Positions 22,877 to 31,072 of a stretch of DNA of 33,881 nucleotides are shown one piece after another. A program made the translations under genes and the position numbers. The notes under the pieces are model-generated. The model had not been told where the DNA came from. It saw only the letters and a list, made by a program, of their open reading frames with translations, and did no database searches. Origin of the DNA: Methanobacteriota archaeon (GTDB lineage Archaea > Halobacteriota > Methanomicrobia > Methanomicrobiales > Methanocorpusculaceae); assembly GCA_023396065.1 (NCBI GenBank), contig JAEWXF010000005.1, forward strand, positions 1 to 33,881, written 5' to 3'. Position 1 is the first letter of the stretch; each line of letters begins with the position of its first letter.

Positions 22877-24379
22877 TCACCGGTCCTTCTCACGTCGCTC
22901 CTTTCGCGGCCCGCTGCCCAGCCGGAACTCAAACCCGCGGAAGATGCCCCATACCAGGATAATCACCGGAATAATCTCCAGTCTCCCGATCCACATCGCC
23001 AGATATGCAATCACCTTCGCATAATCCGGCATATCCGGCCCGATCATCCCGGCAGTACTTCCGTTGTTCCCCACACAGCTGAACACATCATACACCGTCG
23101 CCATCACATCCTTGGAGAAGTAGGGATCATGCAGGAAAAGAATCACCACCGCAACCACCATCACAATATACAACAGAATCAGCAGCAGAGACTTCGCGAT
23201 CAGCATATCCGCATCCTTTCCGGCCATAGCCCTCCCGTCATGGCGCAGAGGAATATACGCACGCAGACTCACAACCGTCTTCCGGAACCACCACACCATC
23301 GCCTCAAACATCACCTGAATCCGGTCCAGCTTAATACCTCCCGCAGTACTGCCCGACGCTCCGCCGATCAGTAAAAACACCGAAAGGAACAGCATCGTCG
23401 CCGCACTCCACCCGACCATCGTCGTATTCTGAAATCCCGTAGAACTGATTGCCGTACCTGCCATAAACAGTGCCTCACGCAGTGCCTCTCCCGGCATCAC
23501 ACCCTGAATCAGCAGATCAACCGTCAGCACCGCAGAAACAAAGAAAAACACCGCCACCATCAGATGCAGCACCCGGTCTTTCAGAATCTCCTGAAACGAA
23601 CGGTTCACATACACCAGATAATACAGACGGAACGGCAGAGCCCCTGCAAGCATAATCGGAATGATTACCATCTCCAGAGCCACATTCTGGAAATGGGAAA
23701 TCCCCTCCGTATAAATCGACATACCGCCGGTTGCAATCGCAGACAAGGCAACATTCGTCGCATCCCACAGATCCAGCCCCGTCGCCATAATCGCAAGAAT
23801 CGATGCAATCGTCAGCACAACATAAATCTTCCACATCTGAAATGCCGTAGCAATCACACTCGGCATAAACGCTTCAGACCGTCCCTCCGACCGGTACAGA
23901 CCCCGGGCCATCAGACCCGATCTGCTGGCAACCGTCAGTGTGAACGCGATAATTCCAAGGCCACCTATCCACTGCATAAATGACCGCCAGAACAGCAGCG
24001 TCTTCGGCCACGCCTCCAGATTCACCGCAAGCGTAAATCCCGTGCCTGTCCATGCCGACATCGACTCAAACGCCGCATCCAGCAGATTCATACCGGCAAA
24101 CAAAAACGGAAAACATCCGAGAAAACTTACCAGAACCCAGATCAGTGCAGTTGTGGCAATCGACAGGCTCCCTCGTGCCGGCTTTTCACCTTTCGGTAAA
24201 AGCCGCAGCACAGCTCCGATACCCAGCAGAAGGACGGTTGCCGTAGCCATCGGGATCAAAGCATCCCACTCCTGCCAGAAACAACCGAGAATCAGCGGAA
24301 GAAACGTCGCCGCACCAATTAAGAGCAGAACCGCACCCGCATCATGAGCAAGGGCGGCAAGTTCGCGAAGAAGCCCCAT
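22877..24379 (-). CDS. TrkH/KtrB-type potassium uptake protein
   Basis: A 500-residue membrane protein with four M1-P-M2 repeats. Each has a selectivity-filter loop with the conserved glycine: SAWTGTGFT, SAIATGGMS, TAISSTGFQ and SCVGNNGSTAG. The GGASGSTAGGIK loop before the last repeats is also typical. It carries potassium (or sodium) inward, normally gated by a cytoplasmic TrkA/KtrA subunit; no trkA is in this window. The ATG at 24379 follows AGGTAGGT at about 7 bases. It is divergent from the ATPase/TOPRIM pair. Confidence 0.92.
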   Translation of the reverse strand: MGLLRELAALAHDAGAVLLLIGAATFLPLILGCFWQEWDALIPMATATVLLLGIGAVLRLLPKGEKPARGSLSIATTALIWVLVSFLGCFPFLFAGMNLLDAAFESMSAWTGTGFTLAVNLEAWPKTLLFWRSFMQWIGGLGIIAFTLTVASRSGLMARGLYRSEGRSEAFMPSVIATAFQMWKIYVVLTIASILAIMATGLDLWDATNVALSAIATGGMSIYTEGISHFQNVALEMVIIPIMLAGALPFRLYYLVYVNRSFQEILKDRVLHLMVAVFFFVSAVLTVDLLIQGVMPGEALREALFMAGTAISSTGFQNTTMVGWSAATMLFLSVFLLIGGASGSTAGGIKLDRIQVMFEAMVWWFRKTVVSLRAYIPLRHDGRAMAGKDADMLIAKSLLLILLYIVMVVAVVILFLHDPYFSKDVMATVYDVFSCVGNNGSTAGMIGPDMPDYAKVIAYLAMWIGRLEIIPVIILVWGIFRGFEFRLGSGPRKERREKDR

Positions 24380-24472
24380 ACAGTATACCTACCTGTGGGT
24401 GCTGGTGGATAATAGAGATTAGCCTGCCTCCCGAACCCTTATCATTCCCCACCCCCTACATACCATCAGTCT

Positions 24473-25675
24473 ATGCCGATCACCGCACTGCATGCAGAAA
24501 ACATCAAATGTTTCCGGACACTGGACATCACATTCGGTTCACTGACCACCGTCATTGGTGCAAACGCCGCAGGAAAATCCGGAATCACCACGATTCTTGC
24601 CCTGCTTCGCGACATCCTCAGAACCGGTCTCCCGGACGCCCTCTCCCTCCATGGCGGGGCCGCCTACCTCGTCAACATGCGGCGTCGTGATCCGAACATA
24701 ACCATCAGGCTCGCATACACTGACCCTGCCGCATACACACTGCCGCTTCCTCCGGCCTTTGGCCACCTCCGGATTACCGGCGGCACCCTCGCCTTCACCC
24801 TAGACTTCACCGGCGGCACCCTCCGTATCGCAGAAGACACTCTTCAGCTCACCACAGTACACCTCCACCCGGACGGCAGCACCACTCCCGGTCTCTGGAC
24901 TCTCACCCGCCGTCCCGATCACACCATCCATGCTGCCTATCTCCTGCCGGACGGCTCCGCCGGGGATATCTCCCTCCCGCTGCCGTTCCTCCTCCCCGAA
25001 ACCCCGCTTCCTCCTGACCATCTCATGATTGAATACGCCTCCCTCTACCCGGAGACCTCCCTCCCCGCCTATCTCAAAAGTATCCTCATCGCAGACATCA
25101 ACCCCAAATCCGCAAAAACTGCCGTGTCCATCGGTGAAACAACCGAACTTGCTGAAGACGGCACCAACATGGCCCTCGTTATCGGCCGCATCCTCCAGAA
25201 CACCGAACAGCACCGCAAACTCCTCAACCTCGTCTCCGATCTCCTCCCCTTCATCACCGACATCACTGTTCCCCTGCCGGGTACCCTCGCCGTAACCGAA
25301 ACCTGTGACCCGCAGACACCTATTCCCGCTCCGCTCATCTCCGACGGCACCATCAGCGCCCTCGGTACTATACTCATGCTTGCCTTCTCCGGCACCCGCT
25401 GCCTCATCCTCGAAGAACCCGAACGCTCCATTCACCCGGCCCTCATGCAGAAACTCGCATCTCTCATCCTTGAAACCTCCCGCACCCGGCAGATCATCCT
25501 CACCACCCACAACCCTGAACTCATCCGTAATCTCCCGGCGGAGTCTCTCCTCCTCCTCACCCGGAATGCCGGAGGCTGCAGCACCGCCACCCGCCCTGCC
25601 GAACGAAAAGAAATCGCCGAATTCCTCAAAAATGAAATCGGTATCGATGAACTCTACATCAGAAACCTCCTATGA
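24473..25675 (+). CDS. AAA-type (RecF/OLD-like) ATPase of an ATPase-TOPRIM pair
   Basis: A 400-residue ATP-binding protein of the SMC/RecF/ABC type. It contains Walker A GANAAGKS (29-36), an ABC-like signature ISDGT (289-293), Walker B LILEEP with the catalytic glutamate (311-316), and the H-loop LTTHNPEL (H346). About 250 residues lie between the nucleotide motifs, in place of a long coiled coil. Such ATPases pair with a TOPRIM nuclease in defence systems such as OLD/Gabija-like and PARIS-like ones. The stop overlaps the start of the TOPRIM gene (ATGA). Codons ending in C (CTC, ATC, ACC) are much commoner than in ribH and its neighbours, a possible mark of transfer. Defence is inferred from domain pairing only. 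Confidence 0.85.
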   Translation: MPITALHAENIKCFRTLDITFGSLTTVIGANAAGKSGITTILALLRDILRTGLPDALSLHGGAAYLVNMRRRDPNITIRLAYTDPAAYTLPLPPAFGHLRITGGTLAFTLDFTGGTLRIAEDTLQLTTVHLHPDGSTTPGLWTLTRRPDHTIHAAYLLPDGSAGDISLPLPFLLPETPLPPDHLMIEYASLYPETSLPAYLKSILIADINPKSAKTAVSIGETTELAEDGTNMALVIGRILQNTEQHRKLLNLVSDLLPFITDITVPLPGTLAVTETCDPQTPIPAPLISDGTISALGTILMLAFSGTRCLILEEPERSIHPALMQKLASLILETSRTRQIILTTHNPELIRNLPAESLLLLTRNAGGCSTATRPAERKEIAEFLKNEIGIDELYIRNLL

Positions 25676-26253
25676 CCCGTCTCTACCTCTTCGTTGAAGG
25701 AATGGACGACATCCGTTTCTTTGAATCCGCCGTTGTCCCCCGCCTTCAGACCCGCTACGACGCCGTTCACCTCATCGGATACGCAGGTATGAAAAATGTC
25801 AGAGTCAGCAGTTACCTCCGGGCAATCACCGCCCTCAACGACGACTATCTCCTCGTCGCCGACATTGACGACGCCGCCAACACCGGGACAAAAAAAGACA
25901 TCATCCGTCACCGCTTCCCGGAGATCGATCCGGAGAAAATTATCATCGTCATCATGGAAATCGAAGGATGGTATCTCGCCGGTCTCTCCGCCGACGACTC
26001 CCGAATCCTCGGTCTCCCTGACTATCCCGACACCAACCGGTTGATCAAAGAACAGTTCAACGCTCTCATCCCGGTCCGGTTCGACTCCCGAATCGACTTC
26101 CTCATTGAACTTCTCCACCACTTCCGCCCGGAGGAAGCCGTCCGCAAAAATACATCCTATCGCTACTTTTATCGCCGGTATCTTGATGACCCGAATGAAT
26201 TCCCGGAACGGGGTGTCACATTCCAAGAAATTATATCTGATCATTCCCAATAG
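25672..26253 (+). CDS. TOPRIM-like protein (DUF4276-like) partner of the ATPase
   Basis: A 193-residue protein with the TOPRIM-type acidic residues: E9 in LFVEGMDD, then D64, D66 and D67 in LVADIDD, followed by EIEGWYLAG (96-104), as in DUF4276-like proteins. TOPRIM domains cut or join nucleic acid with metal ions. It overlaps the ATPase gene by 4 bases and shares its C-ending codon bias, so the two form one unit. By analogy the ATPase senses something and licenses this presumed nuclease; no trigger can be read from sequence. It is shorter than the AriB (DUF4435) protein of PARIS. Confidence 0.75.
   Translation: MTRLYLFVEGMDDIRFFESAVVPRLQTRYDAVHLIGYAGMKNVRVSSYLRAITALNDDYLLVADIDDAANTGTKKDIIRHRFPEIDPEKIIIVIMEIEGWYLAGLSADDSRILGLPDYPDTNRLIKEQFNALIPVRFDSRIDFLIELLHHFRPEEAVRKNTSYRYFYRRYLDDPNEFPERGVTFQEIISDHSQ
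26231..26238 (+). promoter_or_regulatory. TATA box of the rubredoxin-fprA operon
   Basis: TTATATCT lies in the 3' end of the TOPRIM gene. Transcription would start near 26260, just before the ribosome binding site at 26272-26278. It uncouples the oxygen-defence genes from the ATPase/TOPRIM pair. Confidence 0.5.
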
Positions 26254-26286
26254 TAGTATGCCTTAGTATAAGGAAGGAAAATCAAA

Positions 26287-26442
26287 ATGGACAAATATCG
26301 ATGTGCAATTTGCGGTTACGTGTACGACCCAGAAAAAGGAGCAGGCATTATGCATCCGGCAGGCACCGCCTTTGAAAACCTCCCTGACACATGGAAATGC
26401 CCCGTATGCGGAGCAGCCAAAAGCCAGTTTAAAAAGGTGTAA
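26287..26442 (+). CDS. Rubredoxin
   Basis: A 51-residue one-iron electron carrier. The iron ligands are in CAICGYVYD (C6, C9) and CPVCGAAKSQF (C38, C41), with the usual PAGTAFENLPDTW between. GGAAGGA (26272-26278) is 8 bases before the ATG. The fprA gene begins 6 bases after its stop, so rubredoxin probably passes electrons to the flavodiiron protein or to desulfoferrodoxin. Confidence 0.95.
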   Translation: MDKYRCAICGYVYDPEKGAGIMHPAGTAFENLPDTWKCPVCGAAKSQFKKV

Positions 26443-26448
26443 TCCACA

Positions 26449-27633
26449 ATGGCAGCGCGTGAGATTGCTGACCGGATATATTCGGTCGGCACCATTGATT
26501 GGGATCTCCGATATTTTGATGCGATTATGCCGACTCCCCGGGGAAGCAGTTACAATGCATACCTGATCAAAGGCAGCGAAAAAACCGCACTGGTGGACAC
26601 AGGCAAACCGAACGATGAAGCCGATTTCATCACCAACCTCATGCGCCTGGACCAGCACTCCCTGGATTACCTCGTTATAGATCATGCCGAGCAGGACCAT
26701 TCCGGCCTCGTACCACTGCTTCTGGAAATCTATCCGGGTGTGAAAATTGTCACCAACGAAACCTGCAAAGGTCTCCTGATGGCAATGCATCATCTTGAGG
26801 AGCTGGAGGAACGGTTTATCGTTGTCGGTGACCGGGAAACACTCTCGCTGGGTGATAAAACACTCAGGTTCTACCTCGCCCCGTGGGTCCACTGGCCCGA
26901 CACCATGTTCACCGAAGTAGTGGAAGACAAAATCCTGTTCACTACCGACTTCCTCGGAACGCATTATGCAGCACCGTCCCTGTATCAGGACGACGAAAGC
27001 CCGGACTATCTGGAAGCGGCAAAGCGGTATTATGCAGCAATCATGATGCCGTTCCGAACCTCCGTACAGGACCATCTTAAGCTTGTTGATGAGATCGCCC
27101 CGAAAATCATCGGTCCCAGCCATGGTCCTGTTCTGAAAATGCCGGCAAAGATCGTCGATCTCTATCGCGACTGGTCGTCCGATCAGCCGAAAAATCTGGT
27201 TGTCGTCGCCTACGTCTCCATGCACGGCAGTACGGAACTGATGACGAAGTTCCTCGTTGACGATCTCGTTCAGCGCGGCATTCCGGTTCAGCAGTATAAC
27301 CTTCTGGAGACCGATACCGGTGTACTGGGCAGTGCCATAGTGGACGCAGCCACTATCATTGTCGCAACACCGACCGTTCTGTTCGGTCCGCATCCGGTTG
27401 CCGTCAACGCCGCATATCTTATCCGGGCACTCCGGCCGAAGGTACAGCATCTTGGCGTGATCGGTTCCTATGGATGGGGAACGAATGCGGTCAACTATCT
27501 TGCCGAGATGCTCTCGCCCCTCGGGGCAGAGATGCTTGAACCGGTCTACATCAAAGGACTGCCTGAGGAAACGGCAATCAGCGATCTGCATAAACTTGCT
27601 GATGCGATTGATGAGCGGCACAAAAAGCTCTGA
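26449..27633 (+). CDS. fprA: F420H2 oxidase / type A flavoprotein
   Basis: A 394-residue flavodiiron protein that reduces oxygen to water; methanogen FprA uses reduced F420. The N-terminal metallo-beta-lactamase domain has the diiron ligands H79, E81, D83 and H84 in HAEQDHSG, then H147 region WVHWPD, FTTDFLG and GPSHGPV. The C-terminal flavodoxin domain starts near residue 250 with VVAYVSMHGSTE (FMN phosphate loop) and has SYGWG. The iron ligands all appear present. The upstream rubredoxin is in the same operon. A T tract follows the stop. It protects an oxygen-sensitive methanogen from oxygen exposure. Confidence 0.93.
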   Translation: MAAREIADRIYSVGTIDWDLRYFDAIMPTPRGSSYNAYLIKGSEKTALVDTGKPNDEADFITNLMRLDQHSLDYLVIDHAEQDHSGLVPLLLEIYPGVKIVTNETCKGLLMAMHHLEELEERFIVVGDRETLSLGDKTLRFYLAPWVHWPDTMFTEVVEDKILFTTDFLGTHYAAPSLYQDDESPDYLEAAKRYYAAIMMPFRTSVQDHLKLVDEIAPKIIGPSHGPVLKMPAKIVDLYRDWSSDQPKNLVVVAYVSMHGSTELMTKFLVDDLVQRGIPVQQYNLLETDTGVLGSAIVDAATIIVATPTVLFGPHPVAVNAAYLIRALRPKVQHLGVIGSYGWGTNAVNYLAEMLSPLGAEMLEPVYIKGLPEETAISDLHKLADAIDERHKKL

Positions 27634-27647
27634 ATCTTTCGCAATCC

Positions 27648-27657
27648 TCTTTTTTTG
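27648..27657 (+). terminator. U-tract terminator after fprA
   Basis: A run of about eight T bases (CTCTTTTTTT) lies 15 bases after the fprA stop, before the separate promoter of desulfoferrodoxin. Confidence 0.5.
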
Positions 27658-27682
27658 AAACAATTTTTACCGCGATACTCAT

Positions 27683-27690
27683 GTATATAT
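27683..27690 (+). promoter_or_regulatory. TATA box of the desulfoferrodoxin gene
   Basis: GTATATAT is centred about 28 bases before the ATG at 27715, fitting a leaderless message. No ribosome binding site is seen. Confidence 0.6.
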
Positions 27691-27714
27691 CGTTTCCTCT
27701 CCCATGTATGTATC

Positions 27715-28098
27715 ATGACAGAAGTTAGCGAAATCTACAAGTGCAGTGTCTGTGGAAACACCGTTCGCGTGATTGCAAAGGGTGCCGGGGAGCTTGTCTG
27801 CTGCGGTCAGCCGATGGCGAAACTCACCGAAAATACCACCGACGCTGCTCAGGAAAAGCATGTCCCGGTTATTACAAAGGTTGACGGCGGATACAAAATC
27901 GCTGTCGGATCCGTTGCCCACCCGATGGAAGCAGATCACTATATCACCTGGGTTGCCCTGAAAACCGATGACGGTGTTGTCCATGAGAAGTTCCTGACTC
28001 CGGGCGAGAAGCCGGAAATTGTTGTTAAGACGCCCGCAAAGGCTGTAAAAGCCTGTGAATACTGTAATAAGCACGGTCTCTGGGCGAAGACTGCATAA
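27715..28098 (+). CDS. Desulfoferrodoxin (superoxide reductase)
   Basis: A 127-residue two-iron superoxide reductase, reducing superoxide to hydrogen peroxide without making oxygen. The N-terminal desulforedoxin domain has the four iron ligands CSVC (C10, C13) and CC (C29, C30). The C-terminal centre II has KHVPVI, AHPMEADHYITW and the late CEYCNKHGLW with its Cys and His ligands. The ATG at 27715 was chosen because homology starts there and the TATA box fits; an upstream in-frame start is unlikely. Rubredoxin is its usual electron donor and is encoded nearby. Confidence 0.93.
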   Translation: MTEVSEIYKCSVCGNTVRVIAKGAGELVCCGQPMAKLTENTTDAAQEKHVPVITKVDGGYKIAVGSVAHPMEADHYITWVALKTDDGVVHEKFLTPGEKPEIVVKTPAKAVKACEYCNKHGLWAKTA

Positions 28099-28104
28099 AT
28101 CTGT

Positions 28105-28138
28105 GAAGGGAGATCTCCGATCTCTTCCTCCCTTTTTT
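28105..28138 (+). terminator. Hairpin terminator after desulfoferrodoxin
   Basis: GGGAGAT pairs with ATCTC(TT)CC around a short loop, followed by six T bases. It starts 7 bases after the stop. Confidence 0.65.
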
Positions 28139-28148
28139 CCAAACTGAT

Positions 28149-28286
28149 TTGTTTGTGTATGAAATCGCGAAAGAAGTTACCGCAGGTCTCAGTACATTTT
28201 TTTGCGATGGAGTCACATCCCTGTTTTTGTACTGGGTGTTTCCGGTCCTTTTCCTGATCAATTTTATCGTTCTTGCAGCAATATAG
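28149..28286 (+). CDS. Possible small membrane protein
   Basis: A frame from TTG 28149 (or GTG 28155) to TAG 28284-28286 encodes about 43-45 residues: EIAKEVTAGLSTFF, then a strongly hydrophobic tail including LYWVFPVLFLINFIVLAAI. The amphipathic start and single membrane segment look like a real small protein. There is no ribosome binding site and only a weak start, so it remains tentative. Confidence 0.3.
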   Translation: MFVYEIAKEVTAGLSTFFCDGVTSLFLYWVFPVLFLINFIVLAAI

Positions 28287-28309
28287 ATAGATACACGGAG
28301 TGAGCTGGA

Positions 28310-29065
28310 ATGGAACTCATATCGGTAACAAAAGAAAATATCGGGCAGGAGCATATCTGCTGTGCCATTGCAAACGATACGGACTGTCAGGTGGCCGCAA
28401 AGAAAGCATGGCTTTTAGAGAGATTTCCGGACGGTTTGGTCTTTTTGAAAGGAAATGTGCGGGGAAAATGTTTTATCGAATATATTCCGGCGGAACATGC
28501 CTGGGCACCGATTGAGGCGGACGGGTATATGTACATTGACTGTCTGTGGGTTTCCGGACAGTACAAGGGACACGGGTATGCCAATATCCTTTTGAATGCA
28601 TGTATCGAGGACTGCAGGGCAAAGGGAAAATCAGGACTGGTAATTATTTCCGCAGAAAAGAAAAAACCGTTCCTTTCGGATCCGAAGTTTTTGCAATACA
28701 AAGGGTTTGAAGTCTGTGATACTGCCGCTCCGGATTATACTCTGATGTATCTGGCATTTGATACTGCTGCAGAAAAGCCGCAGTTTCAAAGTCAGGTGAA
28801 AACACCGCATATCGCAGAGCAGGGATTTGTGGTGTATTATACTCATCAGTGTCCCTTCACGGCAAAGTACGTGCCGCTGCTTGCCGACGCTGCAAAAGGG
28901 AAAGATGTGCCGTTTCGGGCGGTGCGTTTTGAAACTGCGGAACAGGCCCGACATGCTCCGGCACCCTGTACGTCCTTCAGCCTTTTTTATCAGGGGGAGC
29001 TTGTTACCAGTGAGATTGTATCGGTGAAGAAGTTTGAAAAAATGATGACGGAAAAGGGATTTTGA
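28310..29065 (+). CDS. GNAT N-acetyltransferase with YoaP-like C-terminus
   Basis: A 251-residue two-part protein. Residues about 1-150 form a GNAT domain with the acetyl-CoA loop QYKGHG (84-89) after CLWVSG. The rest (YYTHQCPFTAKYVPLL, then SFSLFYQGELVTSEI) looks like the thioredoxin-fold YoaP-type extension, with C181 at the position of a redox cysteine. The acetyl acceptor is unknown. GGAG (28297-28300) precedes the ATG at 28310. It converges on the rubrerythrin-VIT1 gene. Confidence 0.8.
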   Translation: MELISVTKENIGQEHICCAIANDTDCQVAAKKAWLLERFPDGLVFLKGNVRGKCFIEYIPAEHAWAPIEADGYMYIDCLWVSGQYKGHGYANILLNACIEDCRAKGKSGLVIISAEKKKPFLSDPKFLQYKGFEVCDTAAPDYTLMYLAFDTAAEKPQFQSQVKTPHIAEQGFVVYYTHQCPFTAKYVPLLADAAKGKDVPFRAVRFETAEQARHAPAPCTSFSLFYQGELVTSEIVSVKKFEKMMTEKGF

Positions 29066-29108
29066 ATCTGTTTTGCGTATCATCCTTATTTTTCCTGTTC
29101 AAAAAAGT

Positions 29109-29990
29109 TTAAAGATCGATCCCGAGAGCCTGTTTTACGAGGAGGCCGATCACAAAGGAGATTGCGGCAACACCGAGACAGATACCGAGCATCTGGAGGA
29201 ACCGTTTTTTGAACGGATAGTCTTTTGCCACCGAGAGGTAGTAGTTGAAGGCTGCAACAATGACGACGACCATTCCGAGAGTGCATCCGAGGGCCGGCAT
29301 GTACATGTCATCGGGCAGAAGCAGAAACGGGGCGATCAGCAGTGCTACCGTGATGAGGTAGGTTATGCCGGTATACATTGCTGAGGTGAGGGCGTTCGGA
29401 TTTGACTCTGCGTGTGCTGACTGGTACTCGGATGCTGCCATGGACAGGGTCGCAGAGATTCCGGTGATGAGGCCTGCAAGGGAGATGAGTTTGGTGCTCT
29501 GCATCGCAAGTGTGTATCCCGCGAGGGAGCCGGTGAGTTCCACCATCGCATCATTCATGCCAAGTACGATTGATCCGACATACCGCAGACGTTTTTCGTC
29601 GAGCATTTCCATGAGTTCCAGTTCATGGGAGTGTTCCTGTGAGATGACGGATTCTGTTTCCGGAATTTCCCGGATGATCTGTTCATACTGTTTTGCTCCG
29701 CTGACTTCTCTTTTTTCCAGATATTTTACGGCGAAGGTGAAACCCAGTACCCGGGAGAGAAAGGAGAACCAGAGAACTTTGTGCGGTTGTACTTTGCATT
29801 TTTTTCCGGTGTAGGTTTCCCAGACTGCGGCGTGTTCGGCTTCCTGATCGGCGATGCTCTGGAGGACCCGACGGTTTTTCTCATCTTTTGTGCGGTTTGC
29901 GAGTCGTGCGTAGATTTCTGCGGAGTTTATTTCATCCTGCTGCATGGCAAGCAGATGATTGTGTGTTGCGGGACTGATTGCGGGGGGCAT
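29109..29990 (-). CDS. Rubrerythrin-VIT1 fusion, iron/manganese transporter (MbfA/CCC1-like)
   Basis: A 293-residue protein. Residues 1-140 are a ferritin-like rubrerythrin domain with glutamates and ExxH motifs (E25 in SAEIYARL, EAEH at 50-53, and a second acidic-His cluster in SQEHSHELELME). Residues about 145-293 form a VIT1/CCC1 membrane domain with GMNDAMVELTGSLAGYT, SMAASEYQSA and five or so helices. Relatives (MbfA) export iron or manganese and sense iron or peroxide through the cytoplasmic domain. AAGGAA precedes the ATG at 29990, and the PEGA gene stop lies 1 base before it, so the two are cotranscribed. Confidence 0.88.
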   Translation of the reverse strand: MPPAISPATHNHLLAMQQDEINSAEIYARLANRTKDEKNRRVLQSIADQEAEHAAVWETYTGKKCKVQPHKVLWFSFLSRVLGFTFAVKYLEKREVSGAKQYEQIIREIPETESVISQEHSHELELMEMLDEKRLRYVGSIVLGMNDAMVELTGSLAGYTLAMQSTKLISLAGLITGISATLSMAASEYQSAHAESNPNALTSAMYTGITYLITVALLIAPFLLLPDDMYMPALGCTLGMVVVIVAAFNYYLSVAKDYPFKKRFLQMLGICLGVAAISFVIGLLVKQALGIDL

Positions 29991-29991
29991 G

Positions 29992-30891
29992 TTATTTCCT
30001 TGCGATGAGCAGGGCTGCGATGCCGAGGAGGGTGAGGGTCAGTAGTCCGAACGGGAGGGCCGACTGGCTGGGTGCGGGCGGGGCGAAGGTTGTCTGTTCT
30101 GTTTTGGTGGGAATCGGGGTTGCGGGTGTTTCGGTCGGTGTTTCCAATGGTTTGAGTGTGGCGGTTATGTCGGTTACGCTTCCGGCGCTGTACTCCTGTG
30201 TTGCGGTCCAGACGGTGTATCCGTCTTTGTAGATGGTGAGTGTGTGGGTTCCCGGTTCGATTTCTGCGGTCTGGAGCCACTGGCTGCCGGTGAGGGTTGT
30301 GCCGATATAGCTGTCATCAAGGAAGACGACTGCGGTCTGGGGTTCGGATTTGATTCTGAGTCCGGCGTCGGCGGTGTCCCGGTTCTGGTCTGAGTAGATG
30401 CCGACGATTTTGTCCGGGAGAATTTCGACGGTGGTGAGGTAGTCGTGGTATCCGGCTTTTACGATTCTGACGTCATGAGTCTGCGGGGCGAGGTTGGGGA
30501 TGGTGATTGTTCCGGATTTTACGCTGGCATAGTACATGTCGTCGATGTAGACGTCTACCTCCGGCATGCTTGAGGTGACGCCAAGGGAGCCGGGACTTTT
30601 GTAAAACTGCAGGACGGCGTTTACGGTTGTGGTTTCTCCGCTGCGGACGTAAACTTCGTCGGACCAGGTGAAATATTCAGGGGATTTGATGGTGACAAGG
30701 TGGGTTCCGGGTTTTGCTTCTGCGGTTCCGGTGGAGTCGGCGATGTATTTGTTGTCGATGTAGATCTGGCCGCCGGTCGGGTTTGTGGTGACGGAGATGT
30801 ATCCGATCGGCGTTTGTTCTGCGGCTGCGGCGACGGGAGCGGCAAGGATGGCTGCCGTACAGATCAGCAGGATGAGTGTTCCAAGCTTCAT
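29992..30891 (-). CDS. Cell-surface protein with three PEGA repeats
   Basis: A 299-residue exported protein. It has a signal peptide (residues 1-24, ending APVAAAAEQ) and three PEGA-type beta repeats at about 32-95, 105-165 and 175-240. Each repeat carries a short YIDN-, YIDD- or FLDD- type strand followed by a PGTH- or PQTH- motif (PGTHLVTIKS, PQTHDVRIVKAGY, PGTHTLTIYKDGY). A Thr/Pro linker (about 245-275) leads to a C-terminal membrane anchor ending IARK. PEGA proteins are common on methanogen surfaces; their ligands are unknown. The ATG at 30891 lies 28 bases after a TATA box, so a leaderless message is likely. Confidence 0.85.
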   Translation of the reverse strand: MKLGTLILLICTAAILAAPVAAAAEQTPIGYISVTTNPTGGQIYIDNKYIADSTGTAEAKPGTHLVTIKSPEYFTWSDEVYVRSGETTTVNAVLQFYKSPGSLGVTSSMPEVDVYIDDMYYASVKSGTITIPNLAPQTHDVRIVKAGYHDYLTTVEILPDKIVGIYSDQNRDTADAGLRIKSEPQTAVVFLDDSYIGTTLTGSQWLQTAEIEPGTHTLTIYKDGYTVWTATQEYSAGSVTDITATLKPLETPTETPATPIPTKTEQTTFAPPAPSQSALPFGLLTLTLLGIAALLIARK

Positions 30892-30915
30892 ATGTTCTGA
30901 TAAGGATGCTATCTG

Positions 30916-30921
30916 GTATAA
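30916..30921 (-). promoter_or_regulatory. TATA box of the PEGA-VIT1 operon
   Basis: TTATAC on the minus strand (in CCTTATACC) is centred about 28 bases before the ATG at 30891. Confidence 0.55.
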
Positions 30922-31072
30922 GGTAATTGGTTGTTATGAAAAAGAGAGAGGGGGTTGCTGCTCAGGATGCGGCAAGCGTCTGATAGGTTCCGTCTATTTC
31001 CAGAATTTTGTGAGGTCCTGAGTATACCGGATATATTTTGTCTCTGTATGTTTCGTAAGATACCCAGATTTT

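Noticed and set aside
26263..27663. Long minus-strand open frame of 466 codons
   Set aside because: Antisense to rubredoxin and fprA, both unmistakable.
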